Shown in pieces: positions 1 through 7,032 of a stretch of DNA of 31,580 nt. The DNA comes from a virus, in IMG/VR virus record IMGVR_UViG_3300009509_000154, positions 1-31,580 of that record. One strand, given 5' to 3'. Positions within the stretch are counted from its first letter, which is position 1; the number at the start of each line of letters is the position of its first letter. The notes beneath the pieces were generated by a model. The model saw only the letters and a program-made list of their open reading frames with translations. It did no database searches and was not told the DNA's origin. The position numbers were made by a program, and so were the translations under genes.

Positions 1-120
1 TTTGATGGTTGTGGGTTGACGGTGGAAGAACAATACCGATGTAATGGAATGTCCGTTCCGGTAGTTAAACACATAGGTGAGTTGATATATGAGTTCGACA
101 GGAAATTTGGAAAAGTTTGA
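1..120 (+). CDS. C-terminal end of a probable DNA cytosine-5 methyltransferase (partial)
   Basis: The frame is open from base 1 to a TGA at 118-120 and gives 39 residues with no start, so it is the tail of a gene that begins outside the window. The segment YRCNGMSVPVVKHIGELI resembles motif X of cytosine-5 DNA methyltransferases, where a Gly-Asn or similar pair is followed by a hydrophobic helix ending near the C-terminus. The Asn of this motif is kept (residue 15 of the fragment). The gene overlaps the next one by 32 bases, which suggests translational coupling. The call rests on one short motif; another methyltransferase-like or unrelated protein is possible. Confidence 0.45.
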   Translation, partial: FDGCGLTVEEQYRCNGMSVPVVKHIGELIYEFDRKFGKV

Positions 121-748
121 TTTTTCCGCGATAGAAGATTTCGATAAACACATTTCGATTTCGATTCCAAATTACAATGGATTGTTTGAGGTTTTTCAAA
201 AATTGGCCGTTGACTTTACGCCAATGCATGGTACACTGGTTGACCTTGGATGTTCTACTGGGAATTTTTTAAGCGTTCTTCCAAAGATTCCGGACACCAC
301 TTATATTGGTGTTGATGTGGTGGATTTCCACGGTCGCCGGTTGGGTGAGTATGAGTTTATATGTGACGACGCCATACAGTTTTTGAAAAAAACCCATCGC
401 GCCGATGTTATTGTTTCGATGTTTTTTTTGCAGTTCCTATCAAAACACCAACGGGCAATGGTTATCAGGGAACTGAACAGGTTGGTGAAGGGTGGTGCCA
501 CATTGTTGTTGGCGGAAAAAACCTTGATTGACGATGTGAAGGTGAATAAGTCTCTTCATGATTTACACCTCCAGAAAAAACGGGAATTGTTTACAGACAC
601 GGAAATATTGGATAAAGAAAAACAATTGGCGTCTTCCATGTTTTGTTTAACCAGTATGGAAATAGAGCGCGAACTGGATTTGATTGGTAGTACCAGAGAG
701 CAAGTTTGGCAAAGTTTTGGCTTTAAGGGATGGGTTATTCATGAGTGA
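89..748 (+). CDS. CmoA-like SAM-dependent methyltransferase / carboxy-SAM synthase homologue
   Basis: This 219-residue protein is a class I SAM-binding enzyme that follows CmoA along its whole length. The SAM loop VDLGCSTGNF is at residues 51-60, an acidic strand end GVD at 74-76, FFLQFL at 112-117 matches the CmoA TLQFL segment, and KGGATLLLAEK (134-144) matches NPGGALVLSEK. The C-terminal VWQSFGFKGWV also fits. CmoA (about 247 aa) makes carboxy-SAM from SAM and prephenate for tRNA cmo5U formation. The arginine that holds the carboxylate in E. coli CmoA (Arg199) aligns by eye with Glu177, inside Lys-Glu-Lys, so the product may not be carboxy-SAM. GGTGAG lies before the ATG. The overlap with a probable DNA methyltransferase points to DNA modification, while the family points to tRNA; the sequence does not decide. 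Confidence 0.72.
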   Translation: MSSTGNLEKFDFSAIEDFDKHISISIPNYNGLFEVFQKLAVDFTPMHGTLVDLGCSTGNFLSVLPKIPDTTYIGVDVVDFHGRRLGEYEFICDDAIQFLKKTHRADVIVSMFFLQFLSKHQRAMVIRELNRLVKGGATLLLAEKTLIDDVKVNKSLHDLHLQKKRELFTDTEILDKEKQLASSMFCLTSMEIERELDLIGSTREQVWQSFGFKGWVIHE

Positions 749-1139
749 GTATTATCCGGAAAACAAGATAACTACGGTGTTTTATCGCGAAGTTGATTTT
801 TTGTGGGTCAGTAGTTACTACGATGTCAACTTGTCTGGGTTATGCTATCACAATCATCGGTTGTGTTGGTTTGTCACCAGAGAAAATATGTTTTGTGCCA
901 GCCCATCGGATACTTTTGTGACCAAGGTGGATATATACCAACTCACCTATTGGCAAACCATACACGCCTCTTTGCGGAAGAAAATGTTTGAGTGGTTTGT
1001 TGGGTATCATTGCACTTTCCCAAATCGCAAACAGGGAGCGCGCCAGAAATACTATTCAGCCACGAATATTTTTTCCAAGGCATGGTATGGATTGCTGCGT
1101 AATGTGTATTATGGATTTATTCAAAAGGTGATTCGGTGA
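741..1139 (+). CDS. hypothetical protein, aromatic-rich
   Basis: A 132-residue protein of unknown function. I chose the ATG at 741, which overlaps the stop of the preceding gene by 8 bases and has AAGGGATGGG upstream, rather than a start at 684 that would run deep inside that gene. It is rich in Tyr, Trp and Phe, with several Cys and His in the first half but no clean metal-binding pattern, and has a basic C-terminal third. It is coupled to its neighbours on both sides, so it is probably co-transcribed with the CmoA-like gene. Confidence 0.6.
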   Translation: MSEYYPENKITTVFYREVDFLWVSSYYDVNLSGLCYHNHRLCWFVTRENMFCASPSDTFVTKVDIYQLTYWQTIHASLRKKMFEWFVGYHCTFPNRKQGARQKYYSATNIFSKAWYGLLRNVYYGFIQKVIR

Positions 1140-1585
1140 AGATTAAATTTCTTGAAAATCGTCGGCGAAAAAAACTCGCACTGCGCAGGTGGCACAAATG
1201 GTTTGCGTGGTATCCTGTTATCGTCGGCTATGATTGTGATTTGCGGTGGCTGGAATATGTTGGTCGAATACAGCAACGGATGTATGGCGAAGAGTGGTTT
1301 GAGTATTGTTCGTTGGACGATTACGAAAAGAAAACTAAAAAATCCCATAGACAAGACGCCGAGTCGATTGAACCGGATAACAATGGCGTATATGAGGTGT
1401 CTGCATACAACCCAACCACACACCAACAGTTCGATGCGATTCTTCAATACAACACCGAATATGGGTGGTTGTTTACACTGACCGACCAAAAAGATGGTTG
1501 TTTTGTGTATGATATTCGTGCCAAAGAAGAGTTTGATGAAATGATTGCTTATGGTTATGACAATACAAACAGTGAGGAAAACTGA
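1136..1585 (+). CDS. hypothetical protein with WHKWFAWYPV motif
   Basis: A 149-residue protein. The GTG at 1136 is the best start: AAAAGG lies about 8 bases upstream and the start overlaps the previous stop. The N-terminus is very basic (RRRKKLALRRWHKWFAWYPV) and is followed by RWLEYVGR. I recall the order WHxWFAWYPVxxG...RWLE from other uncharacterised small phage proteins. The C-terminal half is acidic. No catalytic motif is visible. Confidence 0.65.
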   Translation: MKIKFLENRRRKKLALRRWHKWFAWYPVIVGYDCDLRWLEYVGRIQQRMYGEEWFEYCSLDDYEKKTKKSHRQDAESIEPDNNGVYEVSAYNPTTHQQFDAILQYNTEYGWLFTLTDQKDGCFVYDIRAKEEFDEMIAYGYDNTNSEEN

Positions 1586-1586
1586 A

Positions 1587-1862
1587 ATGTCCAAAAAAGA
1601 ATTGGTATATGACAAGTTCTATGAAGTGCGCGCACCAAGTGGTATCACCTTGGAACAAACCAATGTCCCTAGTGATGTTATCAAATCGTTCAATAAGTCA
1701 ACCGACGCTGACCTGTTTGAATATCAAGGCAGTGATGAACGGTTGGATAGCGATGGTCGGCCATATCTGGCACCCGGTAACAATAAACACTTGGTGGCCA
1801 AGCGTCGTAAAAACAAACTGACATACAAGAGCATATCGTGTAAATTTATGCTGGCCGAATGA
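1587..1862 (+). CDS. hypothetical protein
   Basis: A 91-residue protein starting at the ATG at 1587, two bases after the previous stop, with GTGAGGAAA as ribosome-binding site. The C-terminal third is strongly basic (AKRRKNKLTYK). No domain recognised. The stop overlaps an ATG at 1859, but the next gene probably starts at 1880. Confidence 0.6.
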   Translation: MSKKELVYDKFYEVRAPSGITLEQTNVPSDVIKSFNKSTDADLFEYQGSDERLDSDGRPYLAPGNNKHLVAKRRKNKLTYKSISCKFMLAE

Positions 1863-1879
1863 TTGGGGGTGATGGTGGA

Positions 1880-2392
1880 ATGAAAACTGGGTTTTATGAG
1901 TTTTCCCAGAACAATTCTGGTGGCGTGTTCATAGTGGATGATGTGTTGTGTCACCGAATGTTTATTGAAGCGACCGACAAGCATGACGCGAACCGGATTG
2001 CGGAAAGATTGGGTGTATATTTTGATGGTCGTGGTAGCCATCATGATTGTCCGTGTTGTGGTGACCGATGGAGTCGTGCGGATGATTGGGATAAGGTTGA
2101 TATGGCCAATATCATTGACGATGGATATGTGGTTTCTTTTTATACGGAAACCAATATAAAAGAAGATGCGCTAAACGAGTGGGCCAACCAATACGGGAAA
2201 TATATTGTTTTGGAAAAACCAAAATTCACGAAGACCGATGGGCTGTGTAGATGTGAGGGGCGGATATCCTTTCGCTCGTTCGAAGAATATGTCCAGTTTT
2301 TGGCAGATGAGTATGGCTGGACAACCCCAGACTGCCGGATTTTCTACAAGAATGGCACCAAAACGGATGTTTTTTCGAAAAATGTGCCCTGA
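1880..2392 (+). CDS. conserved phage protein with CPCCGDRW zinc-type motif
   Basis: A 170-residue protein. The start at 1880 is preferred over 1859 because GGTGG is well spaced before it and because MKTGFYEFSQNNSGG is how I remember this family beginning in other myoviruses. The order FYEFSQNNSGG, HRMFIEA, LGVYFDG, CPCCGDRWS (about residues 56-64) recurs in an uncharacterised phage family. The CxxC suggests metal binding or a redox pair. A second pair, LCRCEG, lies at about residues 122-127. Function unknown. It is the last gene before a promoter-bearing gap. Confidence 0.7.
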   Translation: MKTGFYEFSQNNSGGVFIVDDVLCHRMFIEATDKHDANRIAERLGVYFDGRGSHHDCPCCGDRWSRADDWDKVDMANIIDDGYVVSFYTETNIKEDALNEWANQYGKYIVLEKPKFTKTDGLCRCEGRISFRSFEEYVQFLADEYGWTTPDCRIFYKNGTKTDVFSKNVP

Positions 2393-2481
2393 TTTGGGGG
2401 GGGGGCACCCATAATACCCACACTTTTTAGTAGGGTATAAGAATACCGGCCATTATTCGATTTTGGTATTATCGGAGTTTT

Positions 2482-2510
2482 TTGATTTTTCTTTTTGGTT
2501 GTGGTATATT
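2482..2510 (+). promoter_or_regulatory. sigma70-type promoter with extended -10
   Basis: TTGATT at 2482-2487, a 17-base spacer, and TATATT at 2505-2510 preceded by TGG (extended -10). It sits 33 bases before the start of the next gene inside a 150-base AT-rich gap. The rest of this gap holds a run of ten G at 2396-2405 and no other gene. The arrangement fits host RNA polymerase reading the 2543-3770 genes as early genes. Confidence 0.65.
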
Positions 2511-2542
2511 GTCCCTGTTGATGACTAAATCGGAGAGGGATG

Positions 2543-3274
2543 ATGGTTGATAATTCTGTGATGGTATGTGAACACTCGGTTTTCAGGATGGGTACCGCGC
2601 CATATCGGGTTGTTGGTTTTTGGGCACCACCACCGCGCGCCTTGGCAGAAACAAATTCAGCCGCTTTCAACAAGGCCGTTTCGGAGCGCCCTGACTGTTG
2701 CAACTTTAGTTGTGACCATTGCGGTACCCCGATTGATAATCACTATATCATCGAGGATGCTGTTGGTAAGTGGTTTGCGGTTGGTTGTGATTGTGTTTTC
2801 AAGACCCACAATGTCAAGCTGATTTCGGCAGTAAAGGCCAAAAAGAACGCTATTGCGAGAGAGCGCGCGCGTGAACGGCGCAATGCCAAACGAGCCGAAG
2901 CTGCGCGAAAGGCCATTGCTGAACGGGAAGCGATTGAATCCGCCGAACGGGAAGCGAACGGCGGCAAGACCGATGCTGAATTGCGCTTCGAGGCGGCTGA
3001 AAAGCTGCGCATTGAGCGGTCAGCGAAAATTGCAGAAATTGCTGCGGAACTGCTGGCAGCACTTGATTGGAAAAAAAACGACTTCATGGATTCGCTGGCA
3101 CGGTCTGTGCGTGGTGGCGACATGCCGCGTGGTCGGGGTCTGCATATTTGTGTAGAAACGCTTGCATCATACAAGTGTGGCGGCAAGCGCTCCAACTCGA
3201 AAGCGTACAAAGAAGCATACGATTATGCTTGGGTTGTGGTGGGTGATATTGAAAATGCATTTGGTAATATCTAA
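2543..3274 (+). CDS. conserved phage protein, zinc-binding module plus charged helical region
   Basis: A 243-residue protein. Two ATGs lie in tandem at 2540 and 2543; GGAG at 2532-2535 is better spaced to the second. Residues 57-84 carry CDHCG followed by GKWFAVGCDCVFKT, a CxxC...CxC arrangement that I recall from many uncharacterised phage proteins (their version often reads VGSDCVxKT). Residues about 95-175 are a long Ala/Arg/Glu-rich helix likely to form a coiled coil. The C-terminal part (LHICVETLASYKCGGKRS) is compact. The GC content is higher than in its neighbours because of the Ala/Arg helix. It may bind nucleic acid, but nothing proves that. Confidence 0.7.
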   Translation: MVDNSVMVCEHSVFRMGTAPYRVVGFWAPPPRALAETNSAAFNKAVSERPDCCNFSCDHCGTPIDNHYIIEDAVGKWFAVGCDCVFKTHNVKLISAVKAKKNAIARERARERRNAKRAEAARKAIAEREAIESAEREANGGKTDAELRFEAAEKLRIERSAKIAEIAAELLAALDWKKNDFMDSLARSVRGGDMPRGRGLHICVETLASYKCGGKRSNSKAYKEAYDYAWVVVGDIENAFGNI

Positions 3275-3301
3275 TAGCCAAGCCGTACAACGGAGAAAAA
3301 A

Positions 3302-3517
3302 ATGACTCAACAAGATAAAATCAATGTGGGAGACACCGTAACGGTGCATTTCTTCCAGTCGGAAGACTATTTTGCCAATTGTGTTGTTTTATACATTCCG
3401 GCTCAGGCTGGTGAATGTTGGCAATTCAAAACGAAAGAGGGCTATATTGTATATGCCCAGTCGTTTTCATATGTGCTGAAAAATACAAAAGAATCCAAGT
3501 ATGCAAGACCACTCTGA
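3302..3517 (+). CDS. small hypothetical protein, KOW/SH3-like start
   Basis: A 71-residue protein with GGAG six bases before its ATG. The N-terminus INVGDTVTVHFF and the later KEGYIVYAQSFSYV suggest a small beta barrel, but this is only an impression from strand spacing. The last 17 bases overlap the next gene. Confidence 0.6.
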   Translation: MTQQDKINVGDTVTVHFFQSEDYFANCVVLYIPAQAGECWQFKTKEGYIVYAQSFSYVLKNTKESKYARPL

Positions 3518-3770
3518 CCTAAAAGAAGTCAAGTGTGGGTGGTGTTCCGGTGCTGGTGTTATCAGCACCACATCCCACAAAGACCAATACGGAATGTCGA
3601 CCTGTCATGCCTGCAACGGTTCTGGTAAATTGTGGGTTGTTGATTTGCGACAATTAGAAGTGTCCGAAGATATTTTCAAACATCACCGAGTATTTCAGTC
3701 GGTTTATGACAGCAACCTGTCTGATTTTGAAGTATACCAAGAATTGGATGATATTAACGAAGCCACATAA
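3501..3770 (+). CDS. small DnaJ-type zinc-finger protein
   Basis: An 89-residue protein carrying two CxxCxGxG repeats, CGWCSGAG (from residue 12) and CHACNGSG (from residue 35). This is half of the four-repeat zinc domain of DnaJ; two repeats can hold one zinc ion. There is no J domain, so it is a stand-alone zinc module of the kind often seen in phages. The last 50 residues are acidic. The ribosome-binding site is weak, in keeping with coupling to the overlapping upstream gene. Confidence 0.7.
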   Translation: MQDHSDLKEVKCGWCSGAGVISTTSHKDQYGMSTCHACNGSGKLWVVDLRQLEVSEDIFKHHRVFQSVYDSNLSDFEVYQELDDINEAT

Positions 3771-3773
3771 ATA
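3766..3773 (+). promoter_or_regulatory. T4-like late promoter motif (CATAAATA)
   Basis: CATAAATA differs from the T4 late consensus TATAAATA only in the first base. It overlaps the stop of the DnaJ-type gene and lies 23 bases before the gp5 start region, between an early-looking cluster and the baseplate genes. Similar octamers stand before other virion genes in this window. Confidence 0.5.
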
Positions 3774-3775
3774 AT

Positions 3776-3796
3776 TGTTAAACCTTCAGTTTAACA
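3776..3796 (+). repeat. 8-bp inverted repeat just before gp5
   Basis: TGTTAAAC (3776-3783), loop CTTCA, and GTTTAACA (3789-3796) form a perfect 8-bp stem. The right arm ends on the A of the first possible gp5 ATG. No T-run follows, so it is not a standard terminator. It could mask the gp5 start, be an operator, or be chance in AT-rich DNA. Confidence 0.4.
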
Positions 3797-4744
3797 TGGT
3801 AATGTGGACTCGTCAATGCAACTTTTCTCGAGGACATTCACGACCCGCTTGAACTAGGACGCGTCCGTGTCCGCATTGTTGGCCTCCATACGGCAAATAA
3901 AACACTTATCCCTACGAACACCTTGCCGTGGGCTGTCGTTGTCCAAGACCCAACCAGTGCGGCCACAAGCGGCATAGGCAAATCGCCAACTGGTATCCTC
4001 CAAGGCTCAACCGTCATTGGATATTTCCGTGATGGCCAATCCTGCCAGCAACCCGTTATCACGGGCACGATTGCCGGTATCCCAGAAGAAAAGACCCCAC
4101 AGAATACAGGGTTTTCTGACCCAGACGGTGTGTATCCGTTGCAGGCTGGTGAAAATGATGTGAACAGGCTTGCCAGAGGAATAACCAGTGGCACCTGTAT
4201 TGAACAAAGAAACAATTCATTGGATAAAAATGTTCCCACTGCCAATGGCGGCACATGGTCAGAGCCAGCCCCAGAATACTCGACAGTTTATCCAAACAAC
4301 AAAGTGTTTCATTCCAAATCTGGGCATACCATAGAAGTCGATGACACAGACGGAAAAGAACGAGTTCATGTGTATCACAAGTCTGGCAGTTTCGTTGAGT
4401 TTTTCCCAGACGGCAAAACAGTACAAAAATCAAAAAAAGACAATTATGAAATTGTTCAAAACAACAAAAACCTTCATGTGTCTGGCCAGCTAAACATAAC
4501 CGTCGATTCAAACGCTACAGTATATGTGCTCCAAGACGCTATCGTGCGAATCAACGGAAACTGTCAATCAACTATTTTTGGGGATTCCACACAAACCATT
4601 CAGGGCAATGTCAGCCAGACAGTTCAGGGCAATGCAACACAAACGGTATCCGGCAATATGTCCATGACAGTATCCGGCTCCATGGACATGGTTACCGGCG
4701 CGGTTACTTGGAAAGCGCCTGCTGTTGATTTCATAAAGGCATAA
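3796..4744 (+). CDS. 5: gp5-like baseplate central spike protein, lysozyme domain absent, start region frameshifted
   Basis: It builds the membrane-piercing spike under the baseplate hub. Homology to the OB domain of T4 gp5 begins at LEDIHDPLELGRVRVRIVG, coded from 3827. The C-terminal part has 8-residue repeats of the type QGNxxQTV, the triple beta-helix needle. The gp5 lysozyme domain between these parts (about 170 aa in T4) is missing. The frame that codes the OB domain has no ATG, GTG or TTG before 3923; it is closed by TAA at 3800-3802. The ATGs at 3796 and 3802 are in another frame and join correctly only if one T of TTTT (3823-3826) is skipped, giving about 315 residues. So either a +1 frameshift or a sequence error lies here. 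A start at the TTG at 3923 would cut off half of the OB domain. Confidence 0.82.
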
Positions 4745-4748
4745 CCAT

Positions 4749-5021
4749 ATGCCAGCCGTAGCGGTTACCACAATAGACACAGCCGGTGGAATCATCACTG
4801 GGCAACTACAGACATTCGTAACCAGTGATGGGATACCGATGTCTGTGTTGGGTGACCCAGTAGCGCCTCACCCGCCACCATTGCCACCACACTTCGTTGC
4901 TACCATGGCGCAAGGTTCTGTTTTTGTGAAAATAGATGGCATTCCTGTTGTGCGCGCGGGTGATGCTGCATCATGTGGACACACCGCTTCCGGTTCAAGC
5001 CATGTGTCTATATCAGAGTAA
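4749..5021 (+). CDS. PAAR-repeat spike tip protein
   Basis: A 90-residue PAAR protein, the sharp tip that caps the gp5 needle (T4 gp5.4 role). It shows the family pattern: GGIITG at 14-19, VLGDPVAPHPPPLPPH with Pro-Ala-type and His residues in the middle, VRAGDAASCGH at 67-77 and a final SSHVSI. The conserved His and Cys would bind the metal ion at the tip. It starts four bases after the gp5 stop and has AAAGGC upstream. Length matches family members (90-100 aa). Confidence 0.88.
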   Translation: MPAVAVTTIDTAGGIITGQLQTFVTSDGIPMSVLGDPVAPHPPPLPPHFVATMAQGSVFVKIDGIPVVRAGDAASCGHTASGSSHVSISE

Positions 5022-5022
5022 G

Positions 5023-5030
5023 GATAAATA
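5023..5030 (+). promoter_or_regulatory. T4-like late promoter motif (GATAAATA) before gp25
   Basis: GATAAATA lies just before the gp25 start at 5036 and overlaps the AAGGA that would serve as its ribosome-binding site. If used as a promoter, its transcript would start at or inside gp25's first codons, so it would serve genes from 5434 on rather than gp25. It may be a chance match to the octamer. Confidence 0.3.
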
Positions 5031-5035
5031 TTTGC

Positions 5036-5437
5036 ATGGCTAATAATCCAAAAAAACAGTATCGGTACAAAGACTTGGATATGTCATTCAAGCCGCATCC
5101 GGTTACTGGTGACATTATCAGGAAGTTCGACGCGGAAGCAATCAAGCGTTCCGTGAAACTACTTGTGCTTACAGAATTCTATGGACGATTGTTTGACCCA
5201 GAGAAAGCTTCCGGCACACGAAGCCTGCTGTTCGAAAATATTACACCTGCCACCGCTGGGCTTATCGAACAGGCCATCTTCAATGCGATTCGCAACTATG
5301 AGCCAAGGGCAGACATATCCGAAGTTACCGTGGTGGCAAAACCGGATGACAATCAGTATGAAGCCACGATTATTTTCAACATCCTGAACATACCAGAGCC
5401 TATCGAGGTGAGTATGGTGCTGGAGAGAACCAGATGA
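5036..5437 (+). CDS. 25: gp25-like baseplate wedge subunit
   Basis: A 133-residue protein of the gp25/GPW family (T4 gp25 has 132 aa), the wedge subunit that nucleates sheath polymerisation. Visible features are KDLDMSFKPHPVTGDI at the N-terminus, then AIKRSVKLLVLTEFYGRLFDP with SLLFENIT, the core of the family, and a final VEVSMVLERTR strand. I chose the ATG at 5036, since upstream codons overlap the PAAR gene. Its stop overlaps the start of the next gene by 4 bases (ATGA). Confidence 0.92.
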   Translation: MANNPKKQYRYKDLDMSFKPHPVTGDIIRKFDAEAIKRSVKLLVLTEFYGRLFDPEKASGTRSLLFENITPATAGLIEQAIFNAIRNYEPRADISEVTVVAKPDDNQYEATIIFNILNIPEPIEVSMVLERTR

Positions 5438-5853
5438 AAACATTCAATCAGTTCAATACGGAATTATCGGATACAGTTTTCCGCCAGCAATTGGCAGAAA
5501 TCCATGTACCTGAGAATCCGGAACAATTATTGGACGAAGCCATGTTGGCCGATGCATTGGAAGCATTGAAAAAACTGTTTGATATGTTTATTCAGAAAAG
5601 AGACAGGAAGTTGTTGGTCAAAATCAAGTCCGCTATTTCTATATTGTCGGTGCAAGGTGCCGCAAAGGTAGCACGCCAATTACCAGCACCAAAATACAAA
5701 CAATTGGTGAGAGCATTGGAGCGCATGGCCGACGATGTACGCAAGGACGATACATTGAAAAATTTCGCCACTTTGGTTGGTGCCGATGTGAGTGTGAAGA
5801 CCGCTCCAACTTTTAAGTACCGTCATTTCGGACAGGACACAAGAAACCTATGA
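5434..5853 (+). CDS. putative internal/injected virion protein with capsid-targeting-like N-terminus
   Basis: A 139-residue, mostly helical protein. It opens with MKTFNQFNTEL, like the T4 capsid targeting sequence MKTYQEFIAEA that sends internal proteins IPI-IPIII into the head core. A possible LxE cleavage site (LAE) is at residues 20-22. The rest has helices rich in Leu, Lys and Ala (residues 40-115) and no recognised domain. Start and stop both overlap the neighbours in a tight late operon. The internal-protein role is inferred from the N-terminus and context. Confidence 0.6.
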   Translation: MKTFNQFNTELSDTVFRQQLAEIHVPENPEQLLDEAMLADALEALKKLFDMFIQKRDRKLLVKIKSAISILSVQGAAKVARQLPAPKYKQLVRALERMADDVRKDDTLKNFATLVGADVSVKTAPTFKYRHFGQDTRNL

Positions 5854-6614
5854 AGACTTTTAAGGAATTCAAACGGTTGCTAATCGAAAAGCGTTCCCAT
5901 GCAGAACAGAATCCGCGCGCGCGCACAGCCGAGACATTATTGAAATACAAAACCAAGAAACATGTCTATGTGTCTTTTTCGCCAATCAACAAGCTTGGTG
6001 TGAATCCAAAATCCAACTGGTCTACTCCACAGGGGGTATATGCTTATCCTATTGGAAAATTTGCAGACGATATCCGCGAGTATCTGTCGAGTGGGATGGG
6101 GGCAATCAATGTATTTCCATATGCGGGTGACCGGCCACATGTGTTTGTGGTTAAAACCAACCCGTCCGCAAAAGTCATGGATTTGAAAACGGGGAAATTT
6201 TCAGAAAAAGAGTTTTTGAAAAAATCAAAACAACTATCGGCGTTTCTTGTAGCCAACAACTACACAGAAGATGATGACGACGCCATGGAGTATTTCTATA
6301 CGGCATCCGTTGATTATGACTATACCCACAAAGCACTTTACAAGGCACTCCATGTTGCTATTGTGCGTAATGCAGCTAATGCCAGTGCAACAACCAGCAT
6401 TCATTTCAATAAGGCATTGCGTATTGCCGGATTTGATGCGGTGGAAGACCGTGGAACAAACACAATATTCAACGGAGAGCCATGGCAGATTGTGTATCTG
6501 ACACCAAAAGCATACACCATTGAAGAGTCCATATACAACGACGAAACGCCGCGTATGTGGAGAGACCGCGGGGGGCACATTCGTCGTGGTGAAGACAGGT
6601 CAAAATACCAATAA
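5850..6614 (+). CDS. putative injected virion protein: CTS-like N-terminus plus SFSP...TPQGVYAYP domain
   Basis: A 254-residue protein. The N-terminus MKTFKEFKRLLIE fits the capsid-targeting pattern with a possible cut after LIE (11-13). The body holds YVSFSPINKLGVNPKSNWS (from residue 35) followed by TPQGVYAYPI and, near residue 90, PYAGDRPHVFVVK. I recall this block (SxxxKLGxNPxSxxxTPxGxYxYP) from large multi-domain proteins of other phages, without an assigned reaction. A second block, GFDAVEDRG...NGEPWQIVYL (about residues 195-217), resembles endings of ART-like or polyvalent-protein domains. A toxin-like or modifying enzyme delivered with the DNA is plausible but not shown. Confidence 0.6.
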   Translation: MKTFKEFKRLLIEKRSHAEQNPRARTAETLLKYKTKKHVYVSFSPINKLGVNPKSNWSTPQGVYAYPIGKFADDIREYLSSGMGAINVFPYAGDRPHVFVVKTNPSAKVMDLKTGKFSEKEFLKKSKQLSAFLVANNYTEDDDDAMEYFYTASVDYDYTHKALYKALHVAIVRNAANASATTSIHFNKALRIAGFDAVEDRGTNTIFNGEPWQIVYLTPKAYTIEESIYNDETPRMWRDRGGHIRRGEDRSKYQ

Positions 6615-6617
6615 ATA
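6610..6617 (+). promoter_or_regulatory. possible late promoter motif (AATAAATA)
   Basis: AATAAATA overlaps the end of the preceding gene and lies 25 bases before the ATG at 6643, with AAGGAAC as ribosome-binding site between. It is the weakest of the late-type octamers in the window. Confidence 0.35.
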
Positions 6618-6642
6618 ACTATATCCAATAAGGAACATCGAC

Positions 6643-7014
6643 ATGCAATTCAAAGAACAACAACCAAAAACCAGAGTGTTGGATATCGTCAACGGTGCGT
6701 TATCCAAGAAAACGGTCACCGAAGCAAAAGAACTGACCATGCAACAACAGGCCATATTGGGTAAGGCAATCAAGAGTATTGAGAAAAAAACCAGTCGCAA
6801 TGACCACACAGGCGCATTGCAGGAATTGGCAGACTTGGTTGGTGCCAAACAGATTTCTGCTGTCATGACCCACATTGCGGCTATCCAGAAAATGCTTGGT
6901 TACGCACCAAAGGATTTGCAAAAATTCCGTGACAGCTATCTTGAAGTATTACTGAAGTATGTGAAAGAACAATACGACGAAGATGCAGTGAAAGAAGTTC
7001 GCGGCGCATTCTAA
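6643..7014 (+). CDS. small helical protein in the internal-protein cluster
   Basis: A 123-residue protein with AAGGAAC before its ATG. The start MQFKEQQPKTRVLD is only distantly like the MKTFxxF motif of its neighbours. Residues 30-110 are predicted by eye as helices; the segment DHTGALQELADLVGAKQIS loosely recalls the 5434-5853 protein (NFATLVGADVS), so the two may be related. No known domain. Context suggests a virion or core protein. Confidence 0.55.
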   Translation: MQFKEQQPKTRVLDIVNGALSKKTVTEAKELTMQQQAILGKAIKSIEKKTSRNDHTGALQELADLVGAKQISAVMTHIAAIQKMLGYAPKDLQKFRDSYLEVLLKYVKEQYDEDAVKEVRGAF

Positions 7015-7032
7015 TAACAACTAGGAACCATC

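Noticed and set aside
3776-3796. Inverted repeat as a rho-independent terminator
   Set aside because: The stem is AT-rich and no T-run follows; the right arm runs into the gp5 start. Kept only as an unexplained repeat.
3923-4744. TTG at 3923 as the start of gp5
   Set aside because: It removes the first conserved OB strands (DPLELGRVRVRIVGLH), which are coded just upstream in the same frame, and has no ribosome-binding site.
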